DNA from: an uncultured Clostridia bacterium
GTDB taxonomy: Bacteria; Bacillota; Clostridia; Christensenellales; Aristaeellaceae
Length of the DNA: 43,304 nt
NCBI GenBank assembly: GCA_934647305.1
Contig: CAKUFI010000016.1
Location: 1-43,304 of the forward strand
Direction of reading: 5' to 3'
In this document: positions 32,021 to 39,383 of the stretch, piece after piece
How the letters are laid out: every line of letters starts with the position of its first letter
Numbering within the stretch: the stretch's first letter is position 1
Program-made: the position numbers and the translations under genes
Notes under the pieces: model-generated
The model's input: the letters and a program-made list of their open reading frames with translations, nothing else
What the model was told of the DNA's origin: nothing
Database searches by the model: none

Positions 32021-32202
32021 GCCTGCACGCACCTGCTGCCGCCGGATAGCACACGAACCCAGCCGCCATAAATTGGAGCGGCTGGGTTCTTCGAATCCGC
32101 AGGCTTCCCTGCGGATTGCGGGTCAGCGCTGCCGACTGCCACCTGCTGCTGCAGCCCAGTAGCGCGCGAAGCCGGGAGCTCCCATCTATGACTCCCGGGT
32201 TC
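32012..32202 (-). repeat. Mosaic A-B-C repeat supplying the stop codon of the small membrane protein
   Basis: On the plus strand the B hairpin GCAGG-CTGAG-CCTGC (32012-32026) contains the TGA stop (32018-32020) in its loop. The inverted core and linker follow, then the A hairpin AACCCAGCCGC (32056-32066) with 32078-32088, and the C hairpin AATCCGCAGG-CTTC-CCTGCGGATT (32094-32117). A second core is at about 32139-32152. A further A-type hairpin (32168-32202, arms GAAGCCGGGAG and CTCCCGGGTTC) reads in the opposite direction. The A and C stems equal those at 23730 and 23824. Confidence 0.85.
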
Positions 32203-32275
32203 TGCGGTTGTGAACACCTCCGCCCGCGCCTGAAAAGATGTTTCAGCTTGTTAAATAAGGTTTTTACAGGCAGAA

Positions 32276-32318
32276 ACCTCCTGTTGCCCTTTATGCTGCA
32301 ACAGGAGGTCTCTTTTTT
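32276..32318 (+). terminator. Strong terminator after the repeat
   Basis: ACCTCCTGTTGC (32276-32287) pairs perfectly with GCAACAGGAGGT (32298-32309), followed by CTC and six U residues (32313-32318). It would end transcripts of the small membrane protein gene. About 55 bp of plain sequence remain before the opposing GH13 gene end. Confidence 0.85.
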
Positions 32319-32373
32319 CATTGGCCGTTTTTCGGGGAAGCGCCCATTTCCGGAGGGACGTGCTTTTGCGGAA

Positions 32374-33723
32374 TCAGTACTTGATCACCGCGTAGCCGCG
32401 CGGCAGCAGGCTGATCGAAAGGCCGTTTTCGGTTTGCTTCCAGGCGGTGCCGTACTCGAGCAGCTCGCAGGCGACTTCCTCGGCAAAGCCGGGCAGCTCG
32501 ACCTGGGCGGCAAGGGGCTCGTCGGCGGTGTTGACCAGCACGGCGATGCGCTCGCCGCCCGCGGTGCGGGTGAAGGCGGCCAGGCGGTCGGGCCGGGTGG
32601 TGGTCAGCCAGGCGGTATCGCCCTCCTGCAGCGCGATCTGGTCGTGCTTGAGCTCGTTGAGCAGGCAGAGAAGCTCCATGCGCTGCTGACCCTTTTCGGT
32701 GAGCGCGCCGCTCCAGTCGATGAAGTTGCGGCCGTGGAAGCGATTGGCGAAGATGTTGTGCTTGGCCGTGTCGCAGACCTCGTAGCCGTTGTAGACGAAG
32801 GGCATGCCGTCCAGGGTGAAGTTGACGACCAGCGCGGCCTCCACGCCCTTGGCGCCCAGGCGGGTTTCCAGGCGATTGTCGTAGCTCTCGTTGGCCACGT
32901 CGTGGGTGTCGATGAAGCGGATGACCTGGCCGCCCTCGGGCAGCTGGTCGTGCATCTCCGTCCAGCGGGCGACCATGTCCCGCACACTGCCCTCGCCGCT
33001 GAGCGCCTTCTCCAGCACGCTCTGCCAGCCGAACTCATAGTTCAGGTCGAACGCGCGCAGCAGGTACTCCGGCTTCATGCCCTCGTTGAGCATGAACACG
33101 TCGGGCTTGAGCGCCTCGATGCGGCGGCGGCCCTCCTCCCAGAAGTCCAGCGGCACGCCGTCGCCCACGTCGCAGCGGTAGCCGTCCACGTCGAACTCGC
33201 GGATGAAGTGCTCCATGTTGCTCCACAGGTACTCGCGCAGCGCGGGGCTCTCGTAGTTGAGCAGCGGGAAGCACCAGGGGCCGTTTTTGACCGTGCCGTC
33301 CTCGGCCAGCTGCATGTACTCCGGATGGCTCTCGAGGAAGACCGGGCTCGGGCCGCAGTGCAGGTACACCAGGTCGAGGATGACCTTCATGCCCAGCGAG
33401 TGGCTCTTGTTTACGAAGCGGGTCAGCGCCGCGTCGTCGCCGTACTCGGGGTCGATCTGGAAGTAGTCGGCCATGCGGTAGGGGTTCATGGGGTTGTTGC
33501 AGCCGCTGGCCTTCTGGCGGGTGCTCCAGAACTCCTCGCGCGGGTCGTCGTCGGCCAGCGTGATCGGGCACAGGTACACCACGTCAAACCCCAGCGCGGC
33601 GATGCTGGGCAGCAGGCGGGCGGCCGCGTCCAGCGTGCCTTCGTGGGTGAAGGGGCGCAGGAAGAGCTGATACATCGAGCTTTTTTTGATGAAATCGGGC
33701 GATTTGCGGGCAGGCTGATTCAT
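32374..33723 (-). CDS. GH13-family alpha-amylase-like glycoside hydrolase
   Basis: The 449-residue enzyme has the four GH13 regions: I with Asp117 and His122 (DLVYLHCG), II with nucleophile Asp185 (DGYRCDVGD), III with acid Glu214 (FMLNEGMKP) and IV with His274-Asp275 (FIDTHDVAN). Region I has Cys after His where many members have Ser or Thr. A short C-terminal beta domain (about 375-449) closes it. No signal peptide is present, so it acts on intracellular alpha-glucan or imported maltooligosaccharides. The ATG at 33723 follows AAAGGAG; upstream codons in the same frame run through the promoter. A -10-like TATGATACAAT lies at 33758-33768. Precise specificity is open. Confidence 0.88.
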   Translation of the reverse strand: MNQPARKSPDFIKKSSMYQLFLRPFTHEGTLDAAARLLPSIAALGFDVVYLCPITLADDDPREEFWSTRQKASGCNNPMNPYRMADYFQIDPEYGDDAALTRFVNKSHSLGMKVILDLVYLHCGPSPVFLESHPEYMQLAEDGTVKNGPWCFPLLNYESPALREYLWSNMEHFIREFDVDGYRCDVGDGVPLDFWEEGRRRIEALKPDVFMLNEGMKPEYLLRAFDLNYEFGWQSVLEKALSGEGSVRDMVARWTEMHDQLPEGGQVIRFIDTHDVANESYDNRLETRLGAKGVEAALVVNFTLDGMPFVYNGYEVCDTAKHNIFANRFHGRNFIDWSGALTEKGQQRMELLCLLNELKHDQIALQEGDTAWLTTTRPDRLAAFTRTAGGERIAVLVNTADEPLAAQVELPGFAEEVACELLEYGTAWKQTENGLSISLLPRGYAVIKY

Positions 33724-33857
33724 GAGAACACGCTCCTTTGAGTGAATTGCTGCGTTCATTGTATCATACCGATCATCAGACGGCCGAAAACTCGCCCGAA
33801 TTTTCATATTACGAAATTCACGGACGGTGTGCGCAAAATACGGACACCGCGCGGCGC

Positions 33858-33892
33858 AAAAACGCGCGAGCCTCGACTGTGAGACTCGCGCG
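33858..33892 (-). terminator. Terminator after the methyltransferase/barrel-protein operon
   Basis: On the minus strand CGCGCGAG-T-CTC (33892 downward) pairs with GAG-G-CTCGCGCG (ending 33863), followed by five U residues (33862-33858). It lies 8 bp after the stop codon at 33900. Confidence 0.8.
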
Positions 33893-33899
33893 GCGCGTT

Positions 33900-34469
33900 T
33901 CAGCACAGGTGCGCCGAGCCGCGGGAGAGCACCTCGTAGAGGCAGTCGTCCTCCGCGCCGAAGGAGGCCTGCTCCACGTCGCGCAGAGCGATGGTCTCGC
34001 TGACCGGGTTCTCGCCGAAAAAGTCCAGCCGGCCGATGGTGATGCGCATGTCGTCCAGCCGCTCAACCTTGCCCACGTATTCGCTGTCGGCGGTCCACAG
34101 GGTGATGACGCGGCCGCCCTCCTGGGCGTTTCGGCACATGGCGTGCAGGTAGTCCTCGCCCTCGCGCAGGGAGAAGGGAGCGGTGGGCTGCTCGCCGCGG
34201 TAATGCAGCAGCAGGCGCAGGCGCTCGGCGTAGTCGTCCTCGCCGATGGCCATGGTCACGTCGGCCACGCGCACCAGGATGAATCCGTCGTAGCGGCCGA
34301 AGGGCGAGACCGAGCGCAGGATGACGTGGCGGGTGTTGAGCGCCTCAATGTAGCCGGCCACGAAGTCGTCCGGGTTTTCCGGGTCGATAAACAGCGAGGC
34401 CAGGATATGATGCTCCTGATACAGGCGCAGCTGGCAGACGGTAAAGCCCTCGTTCAATGTTCGGCTCAA
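33900..34469 (-). CDS. Uncharacterised protein with two similar barrel-like halves
   Basis: No named family was recognised for this 189-residue soluble protein. Residues 37-88 and 130-182 resemble each other: a Gly-containing strand (VAGYIEAL / YVGKVERL), a second strand, a polar turn with Phe-Gly, then a strand ending in V(A/E)D or RDVE, and an acidic DD before a Leu-rich end. The spacing recalls Sm/Hfq-like or SH3-like small barrels, suggesting nucleic-acid or protein binding. Translation seems to start at TTG 34469 after GAGGAAG, two bases behind the DNA methyltransferase stop, so the two are coupled. The order implies a shared role, which is inference. Confidence 0.65.
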   Translation of the reverse strand: MSRTLNEGFTVCQLRLYQEHHILASLFIDPENPDDFVAGYIEALNTRHVILRSVSPFGRYDGFILVRVADVTMAIGEDDYAERLRLLLHYRGEQPTAPFSLREGEDYLHAMCRNAQEGGRVITLWTADSEYVGKVERLDDMRITIGRLDFFGENPVSETIALRDVEQASFGAEDDCLYEVLSRGSAHLC

Positions 34470-34471
34470 GA

Positions 34472-35719
34472 TTACACTTCCTCGGGTTTGATAATATAGT
34501 AGAACACGCGGCCCATGACGTCGGTGACGCGCACGCAGGGCACGCCCGAGAGCACGGGCAGCTGCAGCACGCCCTTGAGGCGCGGCTGATGGCGGGAGCG
34601 GTTGTCGTGGGTCATGGCCACGAACACGCCGTCGCGCAGGTAGCCTGCCGACCAGCCGTCCACCGCGTCCAGCCCGGTCAGGCTGCGCGCGATCAGGCCG
34701 CTTTCCAGCTGGTATTTCTCCAGCGTCACTTCATAGTACGCGATGGCCGGCACGATGGACAGCTCGACCTCGGGATTGCCCTGACTGGGCGGCGCGCTGT
34801 AGCGCACGTTGGCCCCGATCAGGCGGCGGCGCGAGACCTGCAGCGCGTAGGGGCTGACGTCCACGCCCACGAACCGCCTGCCGCTGAGGTAGGCCGCCTC
34901 GAGGGTGGTGCCGCTGCCCGCGAACAGATCCATCACCAGGTCGCCCGGCTTCGAGCAGGACAGGATGATGCGCTCGAGCAGGCGGATGGGCTTCTGCGTG
35001 TCGTAGCCGGTGCGCTGGGGATCCTTCTGCTGCAGGTGGCTCACGTCGTCCCACACGTCGCCCGGATAGGCCGGCTCGTCGTCGTAGTAGGTATAGATCT
35101 TGCCGCCCGAGCGGATGGAGCGATAGACCCGCCCGTCCGCGTCCACGTGGCGCTTCATGTGGTTGTGGCGGGTGTCGGTGCGGGAGATGGGCACCGCTTC
35201 CAGGTTGAAGTAGTACTTCTTGGTTTTGCGGTAGAACAGGATCACGTCGTGCTTGCGGCTGAAGAACCGCCGGGCGCGGCCGCCGCTCTGATACGACCAG
35301 ATGATCTCGTTGAGGAAGTTTGCCTCGCCGAATACCTCGTCCATAATCAGGCGCAGCCGGGCGTGCATGCGGAAGTCCACGTGCAGAAACACCACGCCGG
35401 TGTCGCACAGCAGATCCCGCGCGCCGATCAGCGCGTCCCGGATCAGGGCAAGGTAGTCCTCCAGCCCCATCTGATCGTCGTAGGCCTGCTTTTCCAGGCT
35501 GCCCACGCCGCTTCGCCATTCCTTTTCACCCACGCGCACCCGCATCGAAAAGACCTGGCCTGTCCCAAAAGGCGGATCCATATAGATCACCTGCGCCTGC
35601 CCCGCGTACTGCGAAAGCAGGCCCGGCAGCAGCGCGCGCACGTCGCCGATGCGCATTTCACTTATTTCGCCCGCGCCGCTCTGTTCTTCCTGCCAGATGT
35701 CCACTCGTTCCGGTCGCAT
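34472..35719 (-). CDS. Beta-class DNA methyltransferase (N6-adenine or N4-cytosine), no restriction partner
   Basis: The 415-residue protein has the catalytic motif IV DPPFGTG (48-54) first and the SAM-binding motif I DLFAGSGTT (264-272) late, the order that defines beta-class amino-methyltransferases. TQKPIRLLERII precedes motif I as usual. The region between (about 140-240; SGGRARRFFSRKHD, RHNHMKRH) should hold target recognition. The last 110 residues (from about 305) are an unusual extra domain. The ATG at 35719 follows GGGAGTGAG, with a perfect TATAAT at 35755-35760. No endonuclease gene is adjacent; the only partner is the small barrel-like protein downstream. A regulatory (orphan) methylase or a defence remnant are both possible. 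Confidence 0.88.
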   Translation of the reverse strand: MRPERVDIWQEEQSGAGEISEMRIGDVRALLPGLLSQYAGQAQVIYMDPPFGTGQVFSMRVRVGEKEWRSGVGSLEKQAYDDQMGLEDYLALIRDALIGARDLLCDTGVVFLHVDFRMHARLRLIMDEVFGEANFLNEIIWSYQSGGRARRFFSRKHDVILFYRKTKKYYFNLEAVPISRTDTRHNHMKRHVDADGRVYRSIRSGGKIYTYYDDEPAYPGDVWDDVSHLQQKDPQRTGYDTQKPIRLLERIILSCSKPGDLVMDLFAGSGTTLEAAYLSGRRFVGVDVSPYALQVSRRRLIGANVRYSAPPSQGNPEVELSIVPAIAYYEVTLEKYQLESGLIARSLTGLDAVDGWSAGYLRDGVFVAMTHDNRSRHQPRLKGVLQLPVLSGVPCVRVTDVMGRVFYYIIKPEEV

Positions 35720-35754
35720 GGATGCTCACTCCCATAGTTTTCTAGCTTCTACCT

Positions 35755-35760
35755 ATTATA
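35755..35760 (-). promoter_or_regulatory. -10 box of the DNA methyltransferase promoter
   Basis: TATAAT reads on the minus strand 36 bp upstream of the ATG. No good -35 hexamer is at 16-18 bp (TTGATG is 20 bp away). It is divergent from the promoter at 35814-35842. Confidence 0.5.
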
Positions 35761-35813
35761 CACGAAAACCCGCGCCGCGTCATCAAAAAATTGCGAATTT
35801 CCCAAAAGAAATA

Positions 35814-35842
35814 TTGTGATTCGCGCCGAAACAGAGTATAAT
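35814..35842 (+). promoter_or_regulatory. Promoter of the glutaminase-like gene
   Basis: TTGTGA (35814-35819), a 17-bp spacer and TATAAT (35837-35842), 32 bp before the ATG. Confidence 0.75.
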
Positions 35843-35874
35843 GGGGAAGAACGAATGACGGAGGTAGAAGAAAC

Positions 35875-37824
35875 ATGAGCATGACCCGGCTTCCCGCCTT
35901 TCCTCTGATTACGAACGACCCCTATCTGTCCATCTGGTCGGCGGCCGACCGCCCGACCGACGCCGAAACCACCCACTGGGCGGGCGACCAGAAGCCCCTG
36001 CGCGGCAAGGCCGTCATCGACGGAACCGCGTATCGCTTTTTGGGCCTGGGCGAAGAAGCGCCGCTCGAGACGACGGACATTCGCGTGACCCCCACCTCCA
36101 CTCAGTATACCCTCGAGGGCGCGGGCGTCCGCGTGACGCTGCGGTTCACCGCGCCCCTGCTGCTCAGCGACCCGGACGTGCTGTCCATGCCGGTGAGCTA
36201 TATTGACCTGACGGCCGAGTCGGCCGACGGGCGGGCGCACGAGGTGTCGCTGCGCTTCGACGTGTCCGATAAGCTGTGCTTTAACGGCGAGACGCACCCC
36301 GAGATTCAGTCGGACGGCTATCGCGCCTTCGGCCTGTCCATCGTGTACGCGGGCCAGAAGTATCAGAAGCTGCTGTGCCACAGCGCCGACCACATTACCA
36401 TCGACTGGGGCTATGCCTACCTGGCCGCGATCGACGGCGTACAGTACGCGGAGGAGTGCCTGCGCGGCGAAAAGAGCGGCGCGGTCGAGGCGGACAAGCC
36501 GCTTAGCTACAGCCTGCTGCTGGCCTATGACGACGTGGCCTCGATCAACTACTTCGGCAGGCTGTGCCGCGCCTGGTATGCCCGAAACGGCGCGACGATC
36601 CTGGACGCCATCCGCACCTTCGACGAGCGCAGGGACGAGCTGATGGCCGCCTGCCGCGCGCTGGATGACCAGCTGGAGGCAGACGCGCTCAAAAAGGGCG
36701 GCGAGAACTACCGCGAGATCGTCTGCGCGGCCTATCGCCACAGCATCTGCGCCCACAAGCTGATCGCCGACGAGAACGGCGAGATGGTCTTCCTGTCCAA
36801 GGAAAATGACTCCAACGGCTGCATCGGCACCGTGGACGTGAGCTATCCGTCCATTCCGCTGTACCTGCTGTACAATCCCGAGTTCGTGCGCGCGATGTGC
36901 CGCCCGGTGCTGCGCTTCGCCCAGCTGCCGGTGTGGACGTATGACTTCGCCCCGCACGACGTGGGCCGCTATCCGCACGCCATCGGCCAGGTGTACGGCG
37001 CGCGCAGCCGGGCGAGCTACCGCGTGGGCGACGGACTGTACCCGCCGTTCTACCTGTACCCCGCCTCGGCCGACGTGTACGCGTTCGAGAGCCAGATGCC
37101 GGTCGAGGAGTGCGGCAACATGCTCATCATGCTCGCCGCCGCCGCCCAGGCCGACGGAGACGACCGCCTGGCGCGCGAATACATGCCGCTGCTGACCCGC
37201 TGGGTCAAGTACCTGGTGGAGTTTGGCGAGGATCCGGGCGAGCAGCTGTGTACCGACGACTTCGCGGGCCATCTGGCGCACAACGTGAACCTCTCCGCCA
37301 AGGCCATCATGGGCGTGGCCGCCTACGCGCTGCTGCAGAAGCGGGCGGGCGACGCCGACCTGGCGGCGCAGATGATGGACAAGGCCCGCGAGATGGCGAA
37401 GAGCTGGCTCGCGCGCGCAGACCGCCCCGAGGGCAGCTGCCTGACCTTCGACGGCAAGGGCTGGAGCATGAAGTACAACCTGATCTGGGATAAGGTGCTG
37501 GGCCTGAACCTGCTGCCGGAGGAGTTTTACCGGCATGAAACCCGTAGCTACCTGCCGCGCATCCGCACGTATGGATTGCCGCTCGACTCCCGCGAGGACT
37601 ATACCAAGTCCGACTGGATCCTGTGGACGGCCGCGATGACCGACGAGCAGGAGGTGTTCGACGCGCTCGTTGCCCCGGTGGCGAAATACCTGCGCGAAAC
37701 GCCCTCCCGCGTGCCCTTCTCCGACTGGTACTTTACCACGAAGGGCAGCTACCGCGCCTTCATTGCGCGCAGCGTGCAGGGCGGCCTGTTCATGCCCCTG
37801 CTGGCCGAAAAGTGGAAGAAATAG
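35875..37824 (+). CDS. Glutaminase A-like protein (DUF5127/DUF4965/DUF1793 architecture)
   Basis: The 649-residue protein opens with PLITNDPYLSIWSAADRPTDAETTHW, read in parts, the signature of the GtaA-like family first described as a fungal glutaminase. An N-terminal beta domain (about 1-240) precedes an alpha/alpha-barrel-like region (about 260-640) with SKENDSNGCIGTVDVSYPS and LCTDDFAGHLAHNVNLSAKAI, again read in parts. Bacterial members are mostly uncharacterised, and the fold is also used by glycosidases, so glutaminase activity should not be assumed. No signal peptide is present, unlike the secreted fungal enzymes. GGAGGT precedes the ATG at 35875; an ATG six bases further is an alternative. 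It is followed after 17 nt by the GT2-GtrA gene. Confidence 0.85.
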   Translation: MSMTRLPAFPLITNDPYLSIWSAADRPTDAETTHWAGDQKPLRGKAVIDGTAYRFLGLGEEAPLETTDIRVTPTSTQYTLEGAGVRVTLRFTAPLLLSDPDVLSMPVSYIDLTAESADGRAHEVSLRFDVSDKLCFNGETHPEIQSDGYRAFGLSIVYAGQKYQKLLCHSADHITIDWGYAYLAAIDGVQYAEECLRGEKSGAVEADKPLSYSLLLAYDDVASINYFGRLCRAWYARNGATILDAIRTFDERRDELMAACRALDDQLEADALKKGGENYREIVCAAYRHSICAHKLIADENGEMVFLSKENDSNGCIGTVDVSYPSIPLYLLYNPEFVRAMCRPVLRFAQLPVWTYDFAPHDVGRYPHAIGQVYGARSRASYRVGDGLYPPFYLYPASADVYAFESQMPVEECGNMLIMLAAAAQADGDDRLAREYMPLLTRWVKYLVEFGEDPGEQLCTDDFAGHLAHNVNLSAKAIMGVAAYALLQKRAGDADLAAQMMDKAREMAKSWLARADRPEGSCLTFDGKGWSMKYNLIWDKVLGLNLLPEEFYRHETRSYLPRIRTYGLPLDSREDYTKSDWILWTAAMTDEQEVFDALVAPVAKYLRETPSRVPFSDWYFTTKGSYRAFIARSVQGGLFMPLLAEKWKK

Positions 37825-37841
37825 CGAAGGAGTGAATTCCC

Positions 37842-38864
37842 TTGAAATACGACCAGATCGCCGTGCTGATTCCGGCCTATAAGCCGGACGAGCGGCTCAT
37901 TACCCTGGTGGACGAACTGCGCGCGGCCGGCTTCACCCGCATTGTGGTGATCGACGACGGCGGCGGTCAGGCCTACCGGCATATCTTCGACGCGCTTGAC
38001 GGCAAGGCCGACGTGCTGGTGCACGAGGTCAACCGCGGCAAGGGCGCGGGCCTGAAGACCGGATTGGAGTACATCCGCAAATGGCCGGGCGTGGGCGTGG
38101 TGACCGCCGACTGCGACGGCCAGCATACCCCCGCCGACTGCCGGAAGATCGCCGACGCGCTGCTCGCCGAGCCGGACGCGCTGATTCTGGGCTCGCGCGA
38201 CAAGCGCCAGATGCCGCCCCGCTCCAAGGCGGGCAACACCCTGACCTGCGGCGTGTTCGCGCTGCTGACCGGCCTGCGCATCTCGGACACCCAGACCGGC
38301 CTGCGCGGCCTGCCCGCCTGCGCGCTGGCGCGCTTTTCCAGGCTGGACGGCGACCGGTACGAGTACGAGATCAACATGCTCATCGACGCCAGCCGCATTC
38401 CGCTCCCGGTGCGCGAGGTGACGATCGAGACCATCTACATCGACAACAACTCCTCCTCGCACTTCCACGCGATCAGGGACGGCCTGCGCATCTACGCGCT
38501 CATGTTCCGGCAGGCGGGCAAGTTCCTGTGCTCCGCCGTGCTGTGTACGTTGCTTGAGTACCTGCTGTACACCGTGATGGTCTACCCGCTGCACATGGAC
38601 GGCTGGCTCGCCCAGCAGATCGCGCGCGTGCTCAGCTCGCCGGTCAACTACTACCTCAACAGAAAGATGGTCTTCGAGAAGAAGCCTAGCGGGCGTACCT
38701 TCGCGCTCTACTGCGCGCTGGTCGCGGCCTGCATGGCGGCAAGCAGCGGAGGCATCTGGCTGCTGGAAGCCATTCACCTGCCGCCGGTGCTCTCCAAGGT
38801 CATCGTCGACTGCGTGCTGTTCTTCGTCAACTACCGCGTGCAGCGCAACCGCATCTTCAGGTAA
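37842..38864 (+). CDS. Fusion of GT2 glycosyltransferase and GtrA-like membrane domain
   Basis: Residues 1-220 are a family 2 (dolichyl-phosphate mannosyltransferase-like) glycosyltransferase: LIPAYKPDE, VVIDDGG, RGKGAGLKTGL, the metal-binding TADCDGQH and SDTQTGLRG. Residues about 225-340 are a GtrA-like domain of four membrane helices with the typical SSPVNYYLNRKMVF and FFVNYRVQRNRIFR. Established: such proteins transfer a sugar to a lipid carrier and move it across the membrane for wall or exopolysaccharide modification. It starts at TTG 37842, nine bases after AAGGAG; no ATG is suitably placed. It is probably co-transcribed with the glutaminase-like gene. Confidence 0.92.
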   Translation: MKYDQIAVLIPAYKPDERLITLVDELRAAGFTRIVVIDDGGGQAYRHIFDALDGKADVLVHEVNRGKGAGLKTGLEYIRKWPGVGVVTADCDGQHTPADCRKIADALLAEPDALILGSRDKRQMPPRSKAGNTLTCGVFALLTGLRISDTQTGLRGLPACALARFSRLDGDRYEYEINMLIDASRIPLPVREVTIETIYIDNNSSSHFHAIRDGLRIYALMFRQAGKFLCSAVLCTLLEYLLYTVMVYPLHMDGWLAQQIARVLSSPVNYYLNRKMVFEKKPSGRTFALYCALVAACMAASSGGIWLLEAIHLPPVLSKVIVDCVLFFVNYRVQRNRIFR

Positions 38865-38879
38865 TACAGAAACAGCTGC

Positions 38880-38918
38880 GGCGCTTCTCACAGGACTGCG
38901 AGAAGCGCCGGCTTTTTT
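38880..38918 (+). terminator. Terminator between the convergent GT2-GtrA and DUF3795 genes
   Basis: GGCGCTTCTC (38880-38889) pairs perfectly with GAGAAGCGCC (38900-38909), followed by GGC and six U residues (38913-38918). The U-run overlaps the DUF3795 stop codon on the other strand. Confidence 0.88.
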
Positions 38919-39258
38919 ATTTCTGATGGCAGCGGTTGACGTACCTTTGCCGGTAGGCAAGGTATTCCTCGCACGGCCCGTCCGGGCAGGCGGCGCAGGA
39001 GTCGATCCCGCGCCGGCGGCAGCACGCGGCGAACGGGCACTCGCGGCAGAGCGCGAACACGCGATCGGAGCGGCCGCCCTGGCAGGAAAACGCCTCAAGC
39101 GGCAGGTCGATGCCGAATTCCTCCCGGTAAAAGCGCTGCGATTGCTTGCGGAGGGAGTCGTCGCCCGTCCGCGCGGCAAGATAGGTCAGGCAGCGAGCGC
39201 AGTCGTGGCCGCAGAAGCAGGGCAGAGAAGCCGGCTTGTCGCTTTGATCGGCGCGCAT
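38917..39258 (-). CDS. DUF3795-like cysteine-rich protein
   Basis: This 113-residue protein has at least ten Cys in paired motifs: CFCGHDCARC near the start, and CRECPFAACCRRRG and CAACPDGPC near the end. This fits the DUF3795 family of presumed zinc or metal-binding proteins of unknown function, common in Clostridia and Bacteroidetes. The ATG at 39258 follows GGAGGTAATACCCC. It lies 125 bp after the SNF2 gene on the same strand; that gap shows no clear promoter or terminator. Confidence 0.8.
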   Translation of the reverse strand: MRADQSDKPASLPCFCGHDCARCLTYLAARTGDDSLRKQSQRFYREEFGIDLPLEAFSCQGGRSDRVFALCRECPFAACCRRRGIDSCAACPDGPCEEYLAYRQRYVNRCHQK

Positions 39259-39383
39259 GGGGTATTACCTCCTGTGGATCGGTTTTCAGCGGCCAAAGAG
39301 CGTTTGCCCGGCATTCTGCCGCCCGCGCTGCGGTCACCTCACCTTTCAGGGATGCCGGACGTGTCAGGGCTGGCGAGGGGGCT

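Noticed and set aside
32203..32275. Small RNA gene before the terminator at 32276
   Set aside because: A terminator and a small TGAAA-TTTCA stem are present, but no convincing promoter was found; it is better explained as the 3' region of the preceding gene.
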